Made by a program: the position numbers and the translations under genes
NCBI RefSeq assembly: GCF_021602345.1
Contig: NZ_BQID01000002.1
Coordinates: forward strand, 496,001-560,000
Direction of reading: 5' to 3'
Length of the DNA stretch: 64,000 bases
Source of the DNA: Pseudomonas pharyngis
GTDB lineage: Bacteria > Pseudomonadota > Gammaproteobacteria > Pseudomonadales > Pseudomonadaceae
Shown: positions 1-9,593 of the stretch, piece after piece
Layout of the letters: each line of letters opens with the position of its first letter
Numbering within the stretch: position 1 is the stretch's first letter
Notes under the pieces: model-generated
The model's input: only the letters and a program-made list of their open reading frames with translations
Databases searched by the model: none
Told to the model about the DNA's origin: nothing

Positions 1-294
1 ACGCTAGGCGGCATGTGGATCCTCAAAGGGCTGCGCGCGGTACCGGCGCTGGAGCATGTGAGGATTGACTCGCACCGAATAGTGTCCGGCGCACAGGCAG
101 AAATCCTCGCGGCCGTGTTTCCCCAGGCGGATCCTCAAGAATTGGCCACTGCTGCCCGTGTGGCGGTGGAGATGATCCACGCGACGATCGAACTGCTGTT
201 TGACGAATCCATGGACCCCAGGAGCGTCTGCGCTATGGTCGCGTCGATGATTGTCAGCCATCTGGATCGGTTGGCACCTGTCACGAGAGCGTGA
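1..294 (+). CDS. TetR-family regulator, C-terminal part (cut by window edge)
   Basis: The frame is open to the left edge, so only the last 97 residues of a longer protein are present. The N-terminal helix-turn-helix is outside the window. What remains is an all-helical segment (alternating Ala/Val/Leu-rich helices, a run such as AARVAVEMIHATIELLF and a final SMIVSHLDRL helix) of the kind found in the ligand-binding half of TetR-type repressors. It lies upstream and on the same strand as the amino-acid deaminase/aldolase gene, with a 136-bp gap, so it may or may not control it. The family call rests on general character only; a different helical regulator is possible. Confidence 0.5.
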   Translation, partial: TLGGMWILKGLRAVPALEHVRIDSHRIVSGAQAEILAAVFPQADPQELATAARVAVEMIHATIELLFDESMDPRSVCAMVASMIVSHLDRLAPVTRA

Positions 295-430
295 AGTGGA
301 ATGCGAGCATGGCCGGTGAGCACCTGTTGCCCGGCCGGATCGCACCTTCGTCGACACCCACGGGCGCTTTACCCTCTTAACAGCGAGACCACACGCCTCC
401 TTACCTACCGCTGAACTCATTAGGTCCTTC

Positions 431-1651
431 ATGCGCCGTGTCGAAACCGCCCCACAGCCACCTGTTCGCGATTATGCCTATTACCATCAGGTACTGGCCG
501 GGGTGCAGTTGCCCGCCGCATTGATTGACCTGGATGCACTGACGATCAACCTTCAGTGCCTGGGCAAACGGGCCGGGCACCTGCCCGTGCGACTAGTGAC
601 AAAATCCATACGCTCGGTGGAGATGATTCGCACGATCATGGCAACGGGGTCGTTCATGCAGGGCCTGCTGTGCTACAGCGCCGCTGAGGCCGCCTGGCTG
701 GCTGGCCTGGGTTTCGACGATATCGTAGTGGCTTATCCGACGGTGGATGAGCGCAGCCTGGTCAAAGTCGCCTGCCAATTGCGGCGAGGACGCTCGATCA
801 CGCTGATGGTCGACAACCGGACCCAAGTGCAGGCGATCAACGAGATAGCCGTAACCGAAGGTGTGGTTATACCGTTGGCGATCGATCTGGATATGTCGTC
901 TGATTTTCCTGGGCTGTACTTCGGCGTGCACCGCTCTCCGATCAACGACGTGGCGAGTGCGCTCGGACTGGCCGCCGATATCGCCTCGAACCAAGGCGTC
1001 ATGTTGCAAGGGCTGATGGGTTATGAAGGGCAAATTGCCGGACTGATGGATGCGGTGCCAGGCCAAACCGTCAAGAATAGAATTATCCGGTTTCTCAAAA
1101 GCCGCTCCATAGCCGAAGTTAATAAACGCCGGGAACAGGTTGTGCAAGCCTTGCGCAAAGCCGGCCACACCCTGCAGTTTGTGAACGGCGGCGGCACGGG
1201 CAGTTTTGAAAGCACCCGCCAGGATCCTTCGGTCACCGAATTGGCAGCCGGCTCCGGCCTGTACGCACCGACCTTGTTTGACCATTACCAAGCCTTTGAG
1301 TTGACGCCCGCAGCCGGGTTTGCCTTGCCCGTGACACGCACCCAGGCCCCCGGCGTGATGGTGTGCTCAGGCGGTGGTTACATCGCCTCTGGGCCCGCGG
1401 GCAAGGACCGATTGCCCCAGCCCTGGCTACCCAGCGGCTGTCGCTTGATCGACAACGAGGCCGCTGGCGAAGTCCAGACCCCACTGCAACACCCCCTGAG
1501 CCAAGCATTAAACCTCGGCGACCCGGTGCTGTTTCGTCACGCCAAGGCGGGCGAGCTGTGTGAGCGTTTCGATGAACTGCTGGTGATCAGCAATGGGCGC
1601 GTGGTGGATCGCGTGCCGACTTACCGCGGCGAGGGCAAAAATTTCTTCTGA
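431..1651 (+). CDS. PLP-dependent amino acid deaminase/aldolase (alanine racemase N-terminal fold)
   Basis: A 406-residue protein of the D-threonine aldolase / DSD1 D-serine dehydratase group. The N-terminal TIM-barrel begins with the LIDLDAL strand and carries the expected PLP lysine, K58, in LVTKS. A conserved C-terminal block, FRHAKAGELCERF (H370, C376) followed by VPTYRGEG, is typical of proteins annotated as amino acid deaminase/aldolase. The GGG-rich stretch around residue 250 (VNGGGTGS) matches the phosphate-binding region of this fold. The true substrate (D-threonine, D-serine or a beta-hydroxy amino acid) cannot be read from sequence. It is followed 54 bp downstream by an aldehyde dehydrogenase on the same strand; a retro-aldol reaction would release an aldehyde, so a functional link is reasonable inference. 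The ATG at 431 has only a weak ribosome site (TAGG). Confidence 0.75.
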   Translation: MRRVETAPQPPVRDYAYYHQVLAGVQLPAALIDLDALTINLQCLGKRAGHLPVRLVTKSIRSVEMIRTIMATGSFMQGLLCYSAAEAAWLAGLGFDDIVVAYPTVDERSLVKVACQLRRGRSITLMVDNRTQVQAINEIAVTEGVVIPLAIDLDMSSDFPGLYFGVHRSPINDVASALGLAADIASNQGVMLQGLMGYEGQIAGLMDAVPGQTVKNRIIRFLKSRSIAEVNKRREQVVQALRKAGHTLQFVNGGGTGSFESTRQDPSVTELAAGSGLYAPTLFDHYQAFELTPAAGFALPVTRTQAPGVMVCSGGGYIASGPAGKDRLPQPWLPSGCRLIDNEAAGEVQTPLQHPLSQALNLGDPVLFRHAKAGELCERFDELLVISNGRVVDRVPTYRGEGKNFF

Positions 1652-1705
1652 CGACTCGCGCGCGCTCACATCCCCTCTCTGGCATTTTGCCCAAGGATTA
1701 CCGTC

Positions 1706-3142
1706 ATGAATCAGCCTGTCAGCAGCATGCCCACGTCGCTTGAGCCTGTGCCGTTACTCAATGAACTGTTCACTGCCCAACAAGCCGCCGTGCATGCCCA
1801 GGGCGCCCCGACCTACGCGCAGCGCATCGCCGCCTTGAACGCGGTGTTACGCCTGGTCACCGATCATCATGACCAACTGCTGGAAGCGGTGTGTGCGGAT
1901 TTCGGCAATCGCTCGTTTGCCGAGACCCAACTCAGTGAGCTGATGCCCATCGTCAATGGCATCAAGCATATACGCTCGCACCTCAAAGCCTGGATGCGCC
2001 CCAGCAAACGCAAAGTGGGCATAGCCTTCAAGCCCGCCACTGCGCGGGTGATTTATCAACCGCTGGGCGTAGTGGGCATCCTGGCCCCATGGAACTACCC
2101 GTTGACGCTGACCCTGGCGCCATTGGTGCAAGCCCTGGCTGCGGGTAATCGCGTGATGATCAAACCGTCCGAACTGACCCCGCGTACGGCGTTGCTGCTG
2201 CAACACTTGCTGGCCCAGACCTTTCCTGCCGACCAGGTCACCGTGATCATCGGCGACGCGCAATTGGCCAGCCGCTTCAGCGAACTGCCGTTTGATCACT
2301 TGTTGTTTACCGGTTCTACTCAGGTCGGGCGCCTGGTGATGGCGGCCGCGGCGCGCAACCTGACCCCGGTGACCTTGGAGTTGGGAGGCAAATCACCGGT
2401 TGTGCTCGCTGCGGATTTTCCACTGAAGAAAGCGGCGCGGATGATCGCCATCGGCAAGCTGTTCAACGCCGGCCAAACCTGCGTCGCACCCGATTATGTG
2501 CTGGTGCCGCGGTCTTTGGTCGAGCGCTTTGCCACTGAATGGCTGGCGGCAGCCAAGCAGCTGTACCCCAGCATCGATGGTAATAAAGACTACACCTCGA
2601 TTATTTCGCGGCGTCATTATGAGCGCCTGCTGAACCTCGTGGATCAGGCGATCGTTGCCGGCGCCAAAGTGTGGCAGAACACTGAGTTCGATCAGACCAC
2701 CGAGCGCAAAGTCCCACCGACCCTGCTGACCGACGTGCCATTGAGCACCGATATCATGCGCGAGGAAATTTTTGGCCCACTGTTGCCGGTTGTCGCCTAC
2801 GACACCCTTGATGAGGCGCTGGCGTTTATCAATGCGCGGCCTAAACCGTTGGCGCTGTATTGCTTCTCCAATGATCGGACCTGTATTGAGCAGGTGGTGC
2901 AGCAAACCCGCTCAGGCGGTGTAACGATCAATGGCACCATGCTGCATGCCACCCAGGACGACCTGCCCTTCGGCGGCGTCGGTGAAAGTGGCACGGGGGC
3001 CTACCATGGCTACGAAGGGTTTGTGCGCCTGTCCCATGCCCGTGGCGTATTCAAGCTGAGCCCCTTCAATATGTCCGACAAAGCCGCGGCGCCGTATGGG
3101 CGGTTTACCCGCCTGGTGACCCGCCTGATGCTGGGCAAATAA
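1706..3142 (+). CDS. Coniferyl aldehyde dehydrogenase-like NAD(P)-dependent ALDH
   Basis: A 478-residue aldehyde dehydrogenase of the short, membrane-ALDH/CalB-like subgroup used by pseudomonads to oxidise coniferyl and other aromatic or medium-chain aldehydes to acids. The Rossmann region holds PWNYPLTLTLAPL and FTGSTQVGR. The catalytic pair is visible: E225 in LELGGKSP and C259 in NAGQTCVAPDY. The C-terminus has PFGGVGESGTGAYHGYEGF, characteristic of this subgroup. AAGGA precedes the ATG at a good distance. An AraC regulator starts 21 bp after the stop on the same strand and a second ALDH gene faces it, so this is a small aldehyde-oxidation locus. Substrate assignment is by subgroup resemblance only. 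Confidence 0.82.
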   Translation: MNQPVSSMPTSLEPVPLLNELFTAQQAAVHAQGAPTYAQRIAALNAVLRLVTDHHDQLLEAVCADFGNRSFAETQLSELMPIVNGIKHIRSHLKAWMRPSKRKVGIAFKPATARVIYQPLGVVGILAPWNYPLTLTLAPLVQALAAGNRVMIKPSELTPRTALLLQHLLAQTFPADQVTVIIGDAQLASRFSELPFDHLLFTGSTQVGRLVMAAAARNLTPVTLELGGKSPVVLAADFPLKKAARMIAIGKLFNAGQTCVAPDYVLVPRSLVERFATEWLAAAKQLYPSIDGNKDYTSIISRRHYERLLNLVDQAIVAGAKVWQNTEFDQTTERKVPPTLLTDVPLSTDIMREEIFGPLLPVVAYDTLDEALAFINARPKPLALYCFSNDRTCIEQVVQQTRSGGVTINGTMLHATQDDLPFGGVGESGTGAYHGYEGFVRLSHARGVFKLSPFNMSDKAAAPYGRFTRLVTRLMLGK

Positions 3143-3163
3143 CCGCATCACAGGGAGCAGACC

Positions 3164-4177
3164 ATGCTCGGTGCTACACGGCACACCGCCGATTTACCGG
3201 TCAACCTGCTGCGCAGTCTGGCAGACCTAATTGTGCAACTGGGCCTGGACCCAAATCGACTGTGCCTGGGTTTAGGCTTCAACATCGCTGACCTGGCCAA
3301 CCCGCAAAGTCGCGTCTCGATTCGTCAGGCATGCCTGATGATCAAGCGCGCTCTGGACATGACCAAGGGGCGCGACAGAGGACTGGGCCTGGACATGAGC
3401 ACGACCGAGTCCATCGCCTCCATGGGCCTGGTGGGTTATGCCATGTTGACCAGCGCTACCCTCGGTAGCGCGATAGCACTGGGCATCGACATGCAGAAAC
3501 AGACCGGCGCGCTATTGAGCTTCGAGAACCTCGAATCTCCAGGGCATATCACGCTCCAGGTCACCTGCCCATTTCATGAGCCCGAGATCCTGACCTTTCT
3601 GGTGGAGGAAGCCTTCGGCGTGTTCTTGAATGTCGCGCGTACCCTGGCAGGCCCGGCGTTCAGCCCGTCGTCGATCGAGCTGAGTTACCCACGGCCCGCC
3701 TACGCCGCCCACTATGAAAACCTGTTCAGATGCCCGGTGCACTTTGACCGCAAGGACAATCTGTTTGTCTGCGCCAAGCACTGGGCCAATACCCCCATCG
3801 GCACCCACAATGCGTTGAGTAATCGACAAGTCATGGAGTTGTTGGAAATGAGTGACGGCCGGGGCGGCGAAATTGAGTTCGTCGAATCCGTCGAGCGCAT
3901 CCTGCGTCGTGATCTGCGTACACCCCTCAATTTGTCAGCGGTCGCCTCGCAACTGTGCATGAGCGAACGCACCTTGCGCCGTCGTCTGGCGCAGAACGAG
4001 ATGTCCTATCAAGCCATTCTGGATGATCTGCGCAAACAGCGTGCCCTTTCATTATTGGGCAATGTACGCATGACGCTGGATGAGGTCGCTTTTGAGGTGG
4101 GCTTTAGCGACGCGCAGAACTTCCGTAAGGCGTTCAAGCGCTGGACCGGGCACGGCCCGCGACAAACGCGCGCTTGA
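3164..4177 (+). CDS. AraC-family regulator with N-terminal arabinose-binding-type domain
   Basis: A 337-residue transcription factor. Residues about 20-200 form the AraC_binding_2/OruR-like sensing domain (SIRQACLMIKRAL, STTESIASMGLVGYAMLTSATLGSAI). The last about 100 residues carry the two helix-turn-helix motifs: LSAVASQLCMSERTLRRRLA, and DEVAFEVGFSDAQNFRKAFKRWTG as the second. It starts 21 bp after the coniferyl-type ALDH with GGGAG before the ATG, so it is probably co-transcribed. It ends 6 bp from the end of the convergent second ALDH, which suggests it governs both dehydrogenases. The effector is unknown; an aldehyde, alcohol or acid of the pathway is the natural guess. Confidence 0.85.
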   Translation: MLGATRHTADLPVNLLRSLADLIVQLGLDPNRLCLGLGFNIADLANPQSRVSIRQACLMIKRALDMTKGRDRGLGLDMSTTESIASMGLVGYAMLTSATLGSAIALGIDMQKQTGALLSFENLESPGHITLQVTCPFHEPEILTFLVEEAFGVFLNVARTLAGPAFSPSSIELSYPRPAYAAHYENLFRCPVHFDRKDNLFVCAKHWANTPIGTHNALSNRQVMELLEMSDGRGGEIEFVESVERILRRDLRTPLNLSAVASQLCMSERTLRRRLAQNEMSYQAILDDLRKQRALSLLGNVRMTLDEVAFEVGFSDAQNFRKAFKRWTGHGPRQTRA

Positions 4178-4183
4178 CTGCCG

Positions 4184-5719
4184 TCACTTTCGTGGCTTTT
4201 GACTGAACGCTTCTAACCGCAAGCCATGCCATGCGATCGCCAGCAGGCGTAAACGACGCGGCCCATACAGCGCCTGAATGAAGCGTTCGAACAACTTGAA
4301 TTTGCGCGGTGTGTAGGGGTACCAATTGGCCTCGATCTTGCTCCCGGCCTTGTCAATCAGTACGGCCTTGCTACGGGTGAACCCAAGCAGCCCTTCCGGT
4401 CCACGCAGTTTGCCGAAGCCACTTTTCTTCGCACCGCCAAATGGCAAGCCTGGGTTGCCTTCGCTCATGTTGACGTTGTTGATCGACACTCCGCCGACCT
4501 CCAGTGCGCCGGCCACCCGCAACGCGCGCTGCTTGTCTGCGGTAAACACACTGGCACACAAGCCATAGTGGGTGTCATTGGCCAGCTCAATGGCGTGCGC
4601 TTCGCTGGTGAAGGCCATGACCGGCAATACCGGACCGAAGGTTTCCTCGTTCCACACCCGCATCGCCGGCGTGACACGGTCCAGAATGATCGGCTGTACA
4701 GTCAGGGAGTTCGCGCTGGGTACGGCACCGAATCTCAGGCGCGCGCCAAGGTTCAGGGCGTCCTGCACATGCTCGATGACCTTGTCACGCTGAAAGCCGA
4801 CGGTCATGCGCCCGACGTCGGCGTCGCCTTTATCGCCAACGCGCACGACGAGCTTTTGCGCCTCCTTGACCAGGCTATCGACGAAACGATCCTGCACGCT
4901 ATGCTCTACCAACAGGCGCTCCACACCGCTGCAGGATTGCCCGGCATTGGTGAAACCGCCCCACAGCGCGCCGGCCACCGAGCGCGCCATGGGTGCATCG
5001 GCAAACACGATCATCGGATCTTTGCCACCCAGCTCCAACTCCACCGGAATCAATTCACGACTGGCCTGAGCCATGATCTTGCTGCCTGTGGGGCCACTGC
5101 CGGTAAAAAAGATCTTCGCCGGCTGCTGCTCGATCAACGCCGAGCCCAGGCTACCAGCACCGTACACCACCCGGACCAGGCTCTGGAGTAGCGGCGAACA
5201 CGCCAGGACCTGTTCGATCAATCCCTTGCAGGGAGCGTGTTCGGAGGGTTTATACACCACTGCGTTGCCCGTTACGAACGCTGCGGCGATGCCGGTAATT
5301 GCGTTGTGGAAGGGGTAATTCCAGGGGCAGATGATCAGGACGACGCCCAGGGGCTCATGCAGCAGTAACGACTGCTTGCCCAACAAAGTAATCGGCGTTT
5401 TGACCTTTTCAGGCTTCAGCAGACGCTGGGCATTTTTTTCCAACCAGTTGAGCCAATCAAGGGTGCCGAGAATTTCCGCAACCAGTGCGTCCGTTCGACA
5501 CTTGCCCACCTCCTCCATGACTCGCGCGATGATCATTGAGCGATGGGCCAGAATCGTTTGTTTAAGCTTGGACAGTTCGGCCAGGCGCTCCTTGGTGGAC
5601 AGCTGTGAGTGAGCGCGCAATGCCGTGCGGGCGTTTGTGAATGCCATCCGGGCAACCTCGGCCTCATACGGCAGCACGTTGTCGCGCGGGCGGGGTTTGA
5701 ATTCATCGGGAGTGTTCAT
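4184..5719 (-). CDS. Aldehyde dehydrogenase family protein
   Basis: A 511-residue aldehyde dehydrogenase. Visible family marks are the PWNYPFHNAI cofactor strand (about 132-141), FTGSGPTGSKI (about 205-215), the general-base glutamate E229 in VELELGGKDP, and the nucleophile C263 in NAGQSCSGVERL. The tail is longer and basic (residues about 460-511, KFKLFERFIQALYGPRRLRLLAIAW), perhaps membrane-associating as in some long-chain aldehyde dehydrogenases. GAGGAA precedes the ATG at 5719 with 7-bp spacing. It converges with the AraC gene and is the second aldehyde oxidase of this locus. Substrate unknown; the basic hydrophobic tail hints at a lipid-like aldehyde, which is inference. Confidence 0.85.
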   Translation of the reverse strand: MNTPDEFKPRPRDNVLPYEAEVARMAFTNARTALRAHSQLSTKERLAELSKLKQTILAHRSMIIARVMEEVGKCRTDALVAEILGTLDWLNWLEKNAQRLLKPEKVKTPITLLGKQSLLLHEPLGVVLIICPWNYPFHNAITGIAAAFVTGNAVVYKPSEHAPCKGLIEQVLACSPLLQSLVRVVYGAGSLGSALIEQQPAKIFFTGSGPTGSKIMAQASRELIPVELELGGKDPMIVFADAPMARSVAGALWGGFTNAGQSCSGVERLLVEHSVQDRFVDSLVKEAQKLVVRVGDKGDADVGRMTVGFQRDKVIEHVQDALNLGARLRFGAVPSANSLTVQPIILDRVTPAMRVWNEETFGPVLPVMAFTSEAHAIELANDTHYGLCASVFTADKQRALRVAGALEVGGVSINNVNMSEGNPGLPFGGAKKSGFGKLRGPEGLLGFTRSKAVLIDKAGSKIEANWYPYTPRKFKLFERFIQALYGPRRLRLLAIAWHGLRLEAFSQKPRK

Positions 5720-5960
5720 TCAACGTTCCTCGGAATCATCGGCCAATCTTCAAGGTAACTGGCCGCAAGCCTCTGAAGCAGGGTTGAGACGGACGAAAAC
5801 CGGTTAAATACGGCTATTTGCCAGCGCCCAACTGAACCTCAGCTGAAGACAATCGCTATCGCCGTTAAAACGTTTGATTAATACCGATGGGTATTCAGAT
5901 CATGGCCAGCCTGTTTAACAAGGCTTGGCCGCCTGTAATGAAACACTCAGGACCACACCA

Positions 5961-7214
5961 TTGACGTTCCGGAATCCATTTGTGCAGTGCCTGTCAGCGT
6001 CCGTGCTATATGCCTTTGTGCTGGTACCGCAGTTGTCCCAGGCGGCAAACCATCCCGAAGGTTTTGCCAAGGGCGTGACCGGTGGTGGCGAGGCTGCGGC
6101 TGTGCACCCCGCCACACCCACTGAACTGAAAAATGCCTTGTGCGCGCGCTTCGACACGCGCGGCAATTGCACCGATGACACGCCACGCGTGATCGCCTTG
6201 GACCATACCTTCGATTTTCGCGGTTCGGTTGTTTCCGACGGCAGCGCCCAAGTAACGGAGGCCGGATGCATGGCCAACGCCTGTGCCCATGGCGGTGGGC
6301 AATGGGCGATCGACGGCGCCAACCATTTCTGCCAGTCAAAACCGCCGACCACAGTGACCTACGACAAGGCAGGGCTGCAGCGCCTGAAGATTGGCTCGAA
6401 CAAGACGCTATTGGGAGTAAGTGCCCATGCCGGTATTCAGGGCATGGGGCTGTTTATCGGGAGCGGTGCGCACAATGTCATCGTGCGTAACTTGGCCCTG
6501 TCGGACATCAACCCCCGTGTGGTCTGGGGCGGTGATGCACTCACCCTGGACGATGCAGATGGCGTGTGGATCGACCATGATACCTTCGCACGTATCGGCC
6601 GGCAGATGATCGTGACCGGTTGGGGTAGCGCGACCCATGTGACGATCTCTAACAACGAGTTCGACGGCCGCACGCCCTACTCGGCGACCTGCGATGGTCA
6701 CCATTATTGGGTATGGTTGTTTCTAGGCCATCACGACACCCTGACGCTGCTCAAAAACTACGTGCATGACACCTCGGGGCGCGCTCCCCATGCCGGCGGA
6801 ATGGGCAACGCCGAGATTCGTGCGCAACTGGTCAATAACGTATTTGCCCATCTCACCTATCAGGGCGCGATCATGTCCCGCACCGTCAGCTCCCATCTGC
6901 TGGTGGAGGGCAATGACTTCGAAGACGTATCGCACCCGCTGTTCAACGATACCCGGCAACCCGGCACGGCATTCGCCCTCTTCGCCCCAATCCCGCAGTC
7001 GGCCAACGACACCTGCCAGTCCGCGCTAGGCAGGCCCTGTGTTGCCAACCAGCAACACCTGAGTGGTGATGACTATCGTCCCCAGGATGCTCCTGTGCTG
7101 GCGGCGTTCAAGGAATACCGTCAATACCTTATTGCACCGCAGCCAGCCGAAACGGCGCGAATTGAAGTCCCCAGCAACGCCGGTGCTGGTCACGTCAATC
7201 CGGGGAGCCAGTGA
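5961..7214 (+). CDS. Secreted pectin lyase-like polysaccharide lyase (PL1)
   Basis: A secreted right-handed beta-helix lyase of polysaccharide lyase family 1 that cleaves pectin by beta-elimination. The TTG at 5961 is chosen because AGGA lies 8 bp upstream and it gives a clean signal peptide (MTFRNPFVQC... ending LSQA before ANHPEG); the frame stays open to a TTG at 5925 without a ribosome site. Diagnostic segments are VWIDHDTFARIG, WVWLFLGHHDTLTLLKNYVHDTSG and SGRAPHAGG. The aromatic HHYW stretch and the GRxP motif resemble pectin lyase more than calcium-dependent pectate lyase, so methylated pectin is the likelier substrate. Its TGA overlaps the ATG of the rhamnogalacturonan lyase, so the two are translationally coupled plant-cell-wall enzymes. 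Confidence 0.83.
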   Translation: MTFRNPFVQCLSASVLYAFVLVPQLSQAANHPEGFAKGVTGGGEAAAVHPATPTELKNALCARFDTRGNCTDDTPRVIALDHTFDFRGSVVSDGSAQVTEAGCMANACAHGGGQWAIDGANHFCQSKPPTTVTYDKAGLQRLKIGSNKTLLGVSAHAGIQGMGLFIGSGAHNVIVRNLALSDINPRVVWGGDALTLDDADGVWIDHDTFARIGRQMIVTGWGSATHVTISNNEFDGRTPYSATCDGHHYWVWLFLGHHDTLTLLKNYVHDTSGRAPHAGGMGNAEIRAQLVNNVFAHLTYQGAIMSRTVSSHLLVEGNDFEDVSHPLFNDTRQPGTAFALFAPIPQSANDTCQSALGRPCVANQQHLSGDDYRPQDAPVLAAFKEYRQYLIAPQPAETARIEVPSNAGAGHVNPGSQ

Positions 7215-8797
7215 TGCGACGCCTCCTGCTGATCATGTTTTGCACACTTGCGGCCCATGCACACGCCGCCGGCTTCGGCTTCACCCGCACCGACTCCCGG
7301 ATCGTCGTCGACACCGGTGCAAACTTGCTGTTCAGAGTGGACACGCGCAATGGCGATTTGACTTCCATGCGCTATCGCGACAGCGAATTGCAGACCACCG
7401 AACCCAAAGCCTCGCAGATTGCTTCAGGCCTTGGCAGCGCACAGGTAGACGTGCACACGGTAGGTGACGTGATTGTGATCAGTGCGCGGGCGGGAGAGTT
7501 GATCCACTACTACCTGGCGAAAAAAGGTCGCGCTGCTATCTACATGGCGACCTACGCCCCAGCCTTGCTACCCGTGGGCGAGCTGCGCTTTGTGGCCCGG
7601 CTCAACGCCAACAAGCTGCCCAAGGCCGACCGCGGCACCGACTCCAACGTCGGCACAGCGATCGAAGGCAAAGATGTGTTTTTGCTACCCGACGGGCGCA
7701 CCAGCTCCAAGTTCTATTCGGCACAACCGATGATCGACGACCCACTGCACGCGGTCAAAGGCCCCGGTGTGGCGGTTTACATGCTGATGGGCAGTCGTGA
7801 ACTCAGCTCTGGAGGTGCCTTTTTCAAAGATATTGCCACCCAGAAAACGCCAACCACCCATGAGCTTTACAACTACATGTTCTCCAATCACACCCAGACC
7901 GAGCCCTATCGCGGCGGCTTGCATGGGGTTTACGGGCTGTTATTTACCGACGGTGGCACCCCTGACGCAGCCTTGATCGACGTGGGTTTCGTCAATAACA
8001 GCCTGGGCCTTGCCGGGTTCGTGGACAGCGCTGGGCGCGGCGCGGTAGCCGGTCAAGTTTCCGGCGTGACCAGCGCACTGCCGGCGGTGGTGGGTTTGAG
8101 CAATGCCAACGCCGAATATTGGGCGCGCGCCGATGGCAGAGGGAGATTCCAATTGACGGCGGTACGCCCGGGGCAATATCGGATGACGCTCTATCAGAAT
8201 GAACTGGAAGTCGCGCAGCGCACGGTTGATGTCAAAGCCGGCACCACCACCCAGGCGAGCTTGCAGGCGCAACCGCTTCCAGGCCAGGTGAAATGGCAAA
8301 TTGGTGTGCCCGATGGCACTCCAACTGGCTTTATCAACGCGCACCTGGTGCTATCGGCACACCCCAGCGATTCACGCATGGCGTCATGGGGCCCCGTCAC
8401 TTACACCGTAGGCACCAGCACTGCTGATGAATTCCCGGCGGTGCAATGGCGCGACGTTAACAGCCCCACGCGCATTCAATTCGTATTGGCCGCCAACGAG
8501 CTGAGCGCTTACCGGCTACGCCTGTTTATTTCGCTGGCCCAAGCCGGAGGGCGCCCAGCAGTGAACGTCAATCAGCACTGGACCGCGCCAGTGCCACCCG
8601 CTTCGAAGCAGCCCGACAGCCGTGGCATCACCCGGGGCACTTATCGCGGCAACAACACCGTGTTCGAGGTCAGCATTCCGGCCACAGCGCTGCAGGTAGG
8701 CGTTAACACAGTGGAGATCGGCGTGGCATCAGGTAACACGGGGAAAGGCTTTCTAAGCCCAGGCATTGTGTTCGATAGCGTGCAGTGGGTGCAGTAA
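7214..8797 (+). CDS. Secreted rhamnogalacturonan lyase (PL4-like)
   Basis: A 527-residue exported lyase for the rhamnogalacturonan I backbone of pectin. The start ATG at 7214 overlaps the preceding stop (TGATG) and has GGGAG upstream. A signal peptide (MRRLLLIMFCTLAAHAHA) precedes the mature AGFGFT. Residues about 20-255 are the catalytic beta-sandwich domain, with GSRELSSGGAFFKDI and YNYMFSNHTQTEPYRGGLHG typical of PL4. Residues about 260-345 are a carboxypeptidase-regulatory/FnIII-like module (ADGRGRFQLTAVRPGQYRMT). Residues about 355-525 are a CBM-like jelly-roll ending SPGIVFDSVQW. Length and three-domain order match PL4 enzymes such as Erwinia RhiE. It would act with the coupled pectin lyase on plant tissue. 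Confidence 0.85.
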   Translation: MRRLLLIMFCTLAAHAHAAGFGFTRTDSRIVVDTGANLLFRVDTRNGDLTSMRYRDSELQTTEPKASQIASGLGSAQVDVHTVGDVIVISARAGELIHYYLAKKGRAAIYMATYAPALLPVGELRFVARLNANKLPKADRGTDSNVGTAIEGKDVFLLPDGRTSSKFYSAQPMIDDPLHAVKGPGVAVYMLMGSRELSSGGAFFKDIATQKTPTTHELYNYMFSNHTQTEPYRGGLHGVYGLLFTDGGTPDAALIDVGFVNNSLGLAGFVDSAGRGAVAGQVSGVTSALPAVVGLSNANAEYWARADGRGRFQLTAVRPGQYRMTLYQNELEVAQRTVDVKAGTTTQASLQAQPLPGQVKWQIGVPDGTPTGFINAHLVLSAHPSDSRMASWGPVTYTVGTSTADEFPAVQWRDVNSPTRIQFVLAANELSAYRLRLFISLAQAGGRPAVNVNQHWTAPVPPASKQPDSRGITRGTYRGNNTVFEVSIPATALQVGVNTVEIGVASGNTGKGFLSPGIVFDSVQWVQ

Positions 8798-8846
8798 TGA
8801 TCACTGGGACCCGATCGGCCCACTCACCATCGGCAAGCACGCCGAA

Positions 8847-9593
8847 ATGATAGCTAGCCAGTGGCTGACAGGGGCCGGCCTGGTCATTCTAGGTATCGTA
8901 ACCGGCTTTGTCGGCACCAATACGGGAGGAAGCGTGTTTTTCACAGTCCCGGTCATGATTGGGCTAGGCATTGCACCGCAGTCGGCGGTAGCCACTGCCC
9001 GCTTAGCGTCACTGGGCACGATGCTGGCTGGACTACGTCATTTCCACAAGCACGGAAAAATCGATTATGCCGCTGCTTTCCCAGCGGCGCTCCTAGGTCT
9101 GCTTGGGGCGCTGGCGGGGGCGAGTCTGCTGATTGAAATCGATCCTCTGCTGCTGCACAAAATAATTGGAGCACTGACGTTATTACTTGTAGCGCTTTCG
9201 CCAATCAAAAAGCCGCTTGCCGGAGAGCCACGCCCTTCCTGGACAAGGCGACTCACAGGCTATTTGCTATTCATCCCAGTAGGCGCAATTGGGGGTTTAT
9301 TTGGCGGGCAGGCAAAACTGTCGACGTACATCTACATTATTTTTTTTCGCAAAACGATCAGCGAATCCATTGGCACTCGAAAGGTCGGAGGGTTGGTGCT
9401 GTCAATCGGATCGCTGATGGTCTTCGGCATCAACGGCATTATCAACTGGCAATACGGCGGATGCCTATTGGCCGGCACAGTGCTTGACGCAAACGCCGGG
9501 GCACGATTTGCGTTAAGCAAAGGCGATGAATGGATGGAGTGGGTATTCAATATCGTGGTGATTGGCTTGGCGTTGAAGCTGCTTTTTGAGTAA
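8847..9593 (+). CDS. TauE/SafE-family membrane exporter
   Basis: A polytopic inner-membrane protein of the sulfite exporter TauE/SafE (DUF81) family, about 248 residues. It has two related halves with glycine-rich first helices (GLVILGIVTGFVGTNTGGSVFFTVPVMIGLGI, and the second-half GAIGGLFGGQ loop), and helices to the C-terminus (VFNIVVIGLALKLLFE). The frame is open further upstream to 8766, but the ATG at 8847 gives the normal N-terminus; no strong ribosome site is visible, so the start is uncertain. It follows the lyase gene by about 50 bp. Family members export sulfite or small organic anions; here the cargo is unknown. A second TauE paralogue lies in the persulfide operon near 43.2 kb. 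Confidence 0.78.
   Translation: MIASQWLTGAGLVILGIVTGFVGTNTGGSVFFTVPVMIGLGIAPQSAVATARLASLGTMLAGLRHFHKHGKIDYAAAFPAALLGLLGALAGASLLIEIDPLLLHKIIGALTLLLVALSPIKKPLAGEPRPSWTRRLTGYLLFIPVGAIGGLFGGQAKLSTYIYIIFFRKTISESIGTRKVGGLVLSIGSLMVFGINGIINWQYGGCLLAGTVLDANAGARFALSKGDEWMEWVFNIVVIGLALKLLFE

Noticed and set aside
408-430. CTACC with a following TTAGG before the deaminase gene, resembling the operator
   Set aside because: The right arm is not GGTAG at the needed spacing; only half the pattern is present.
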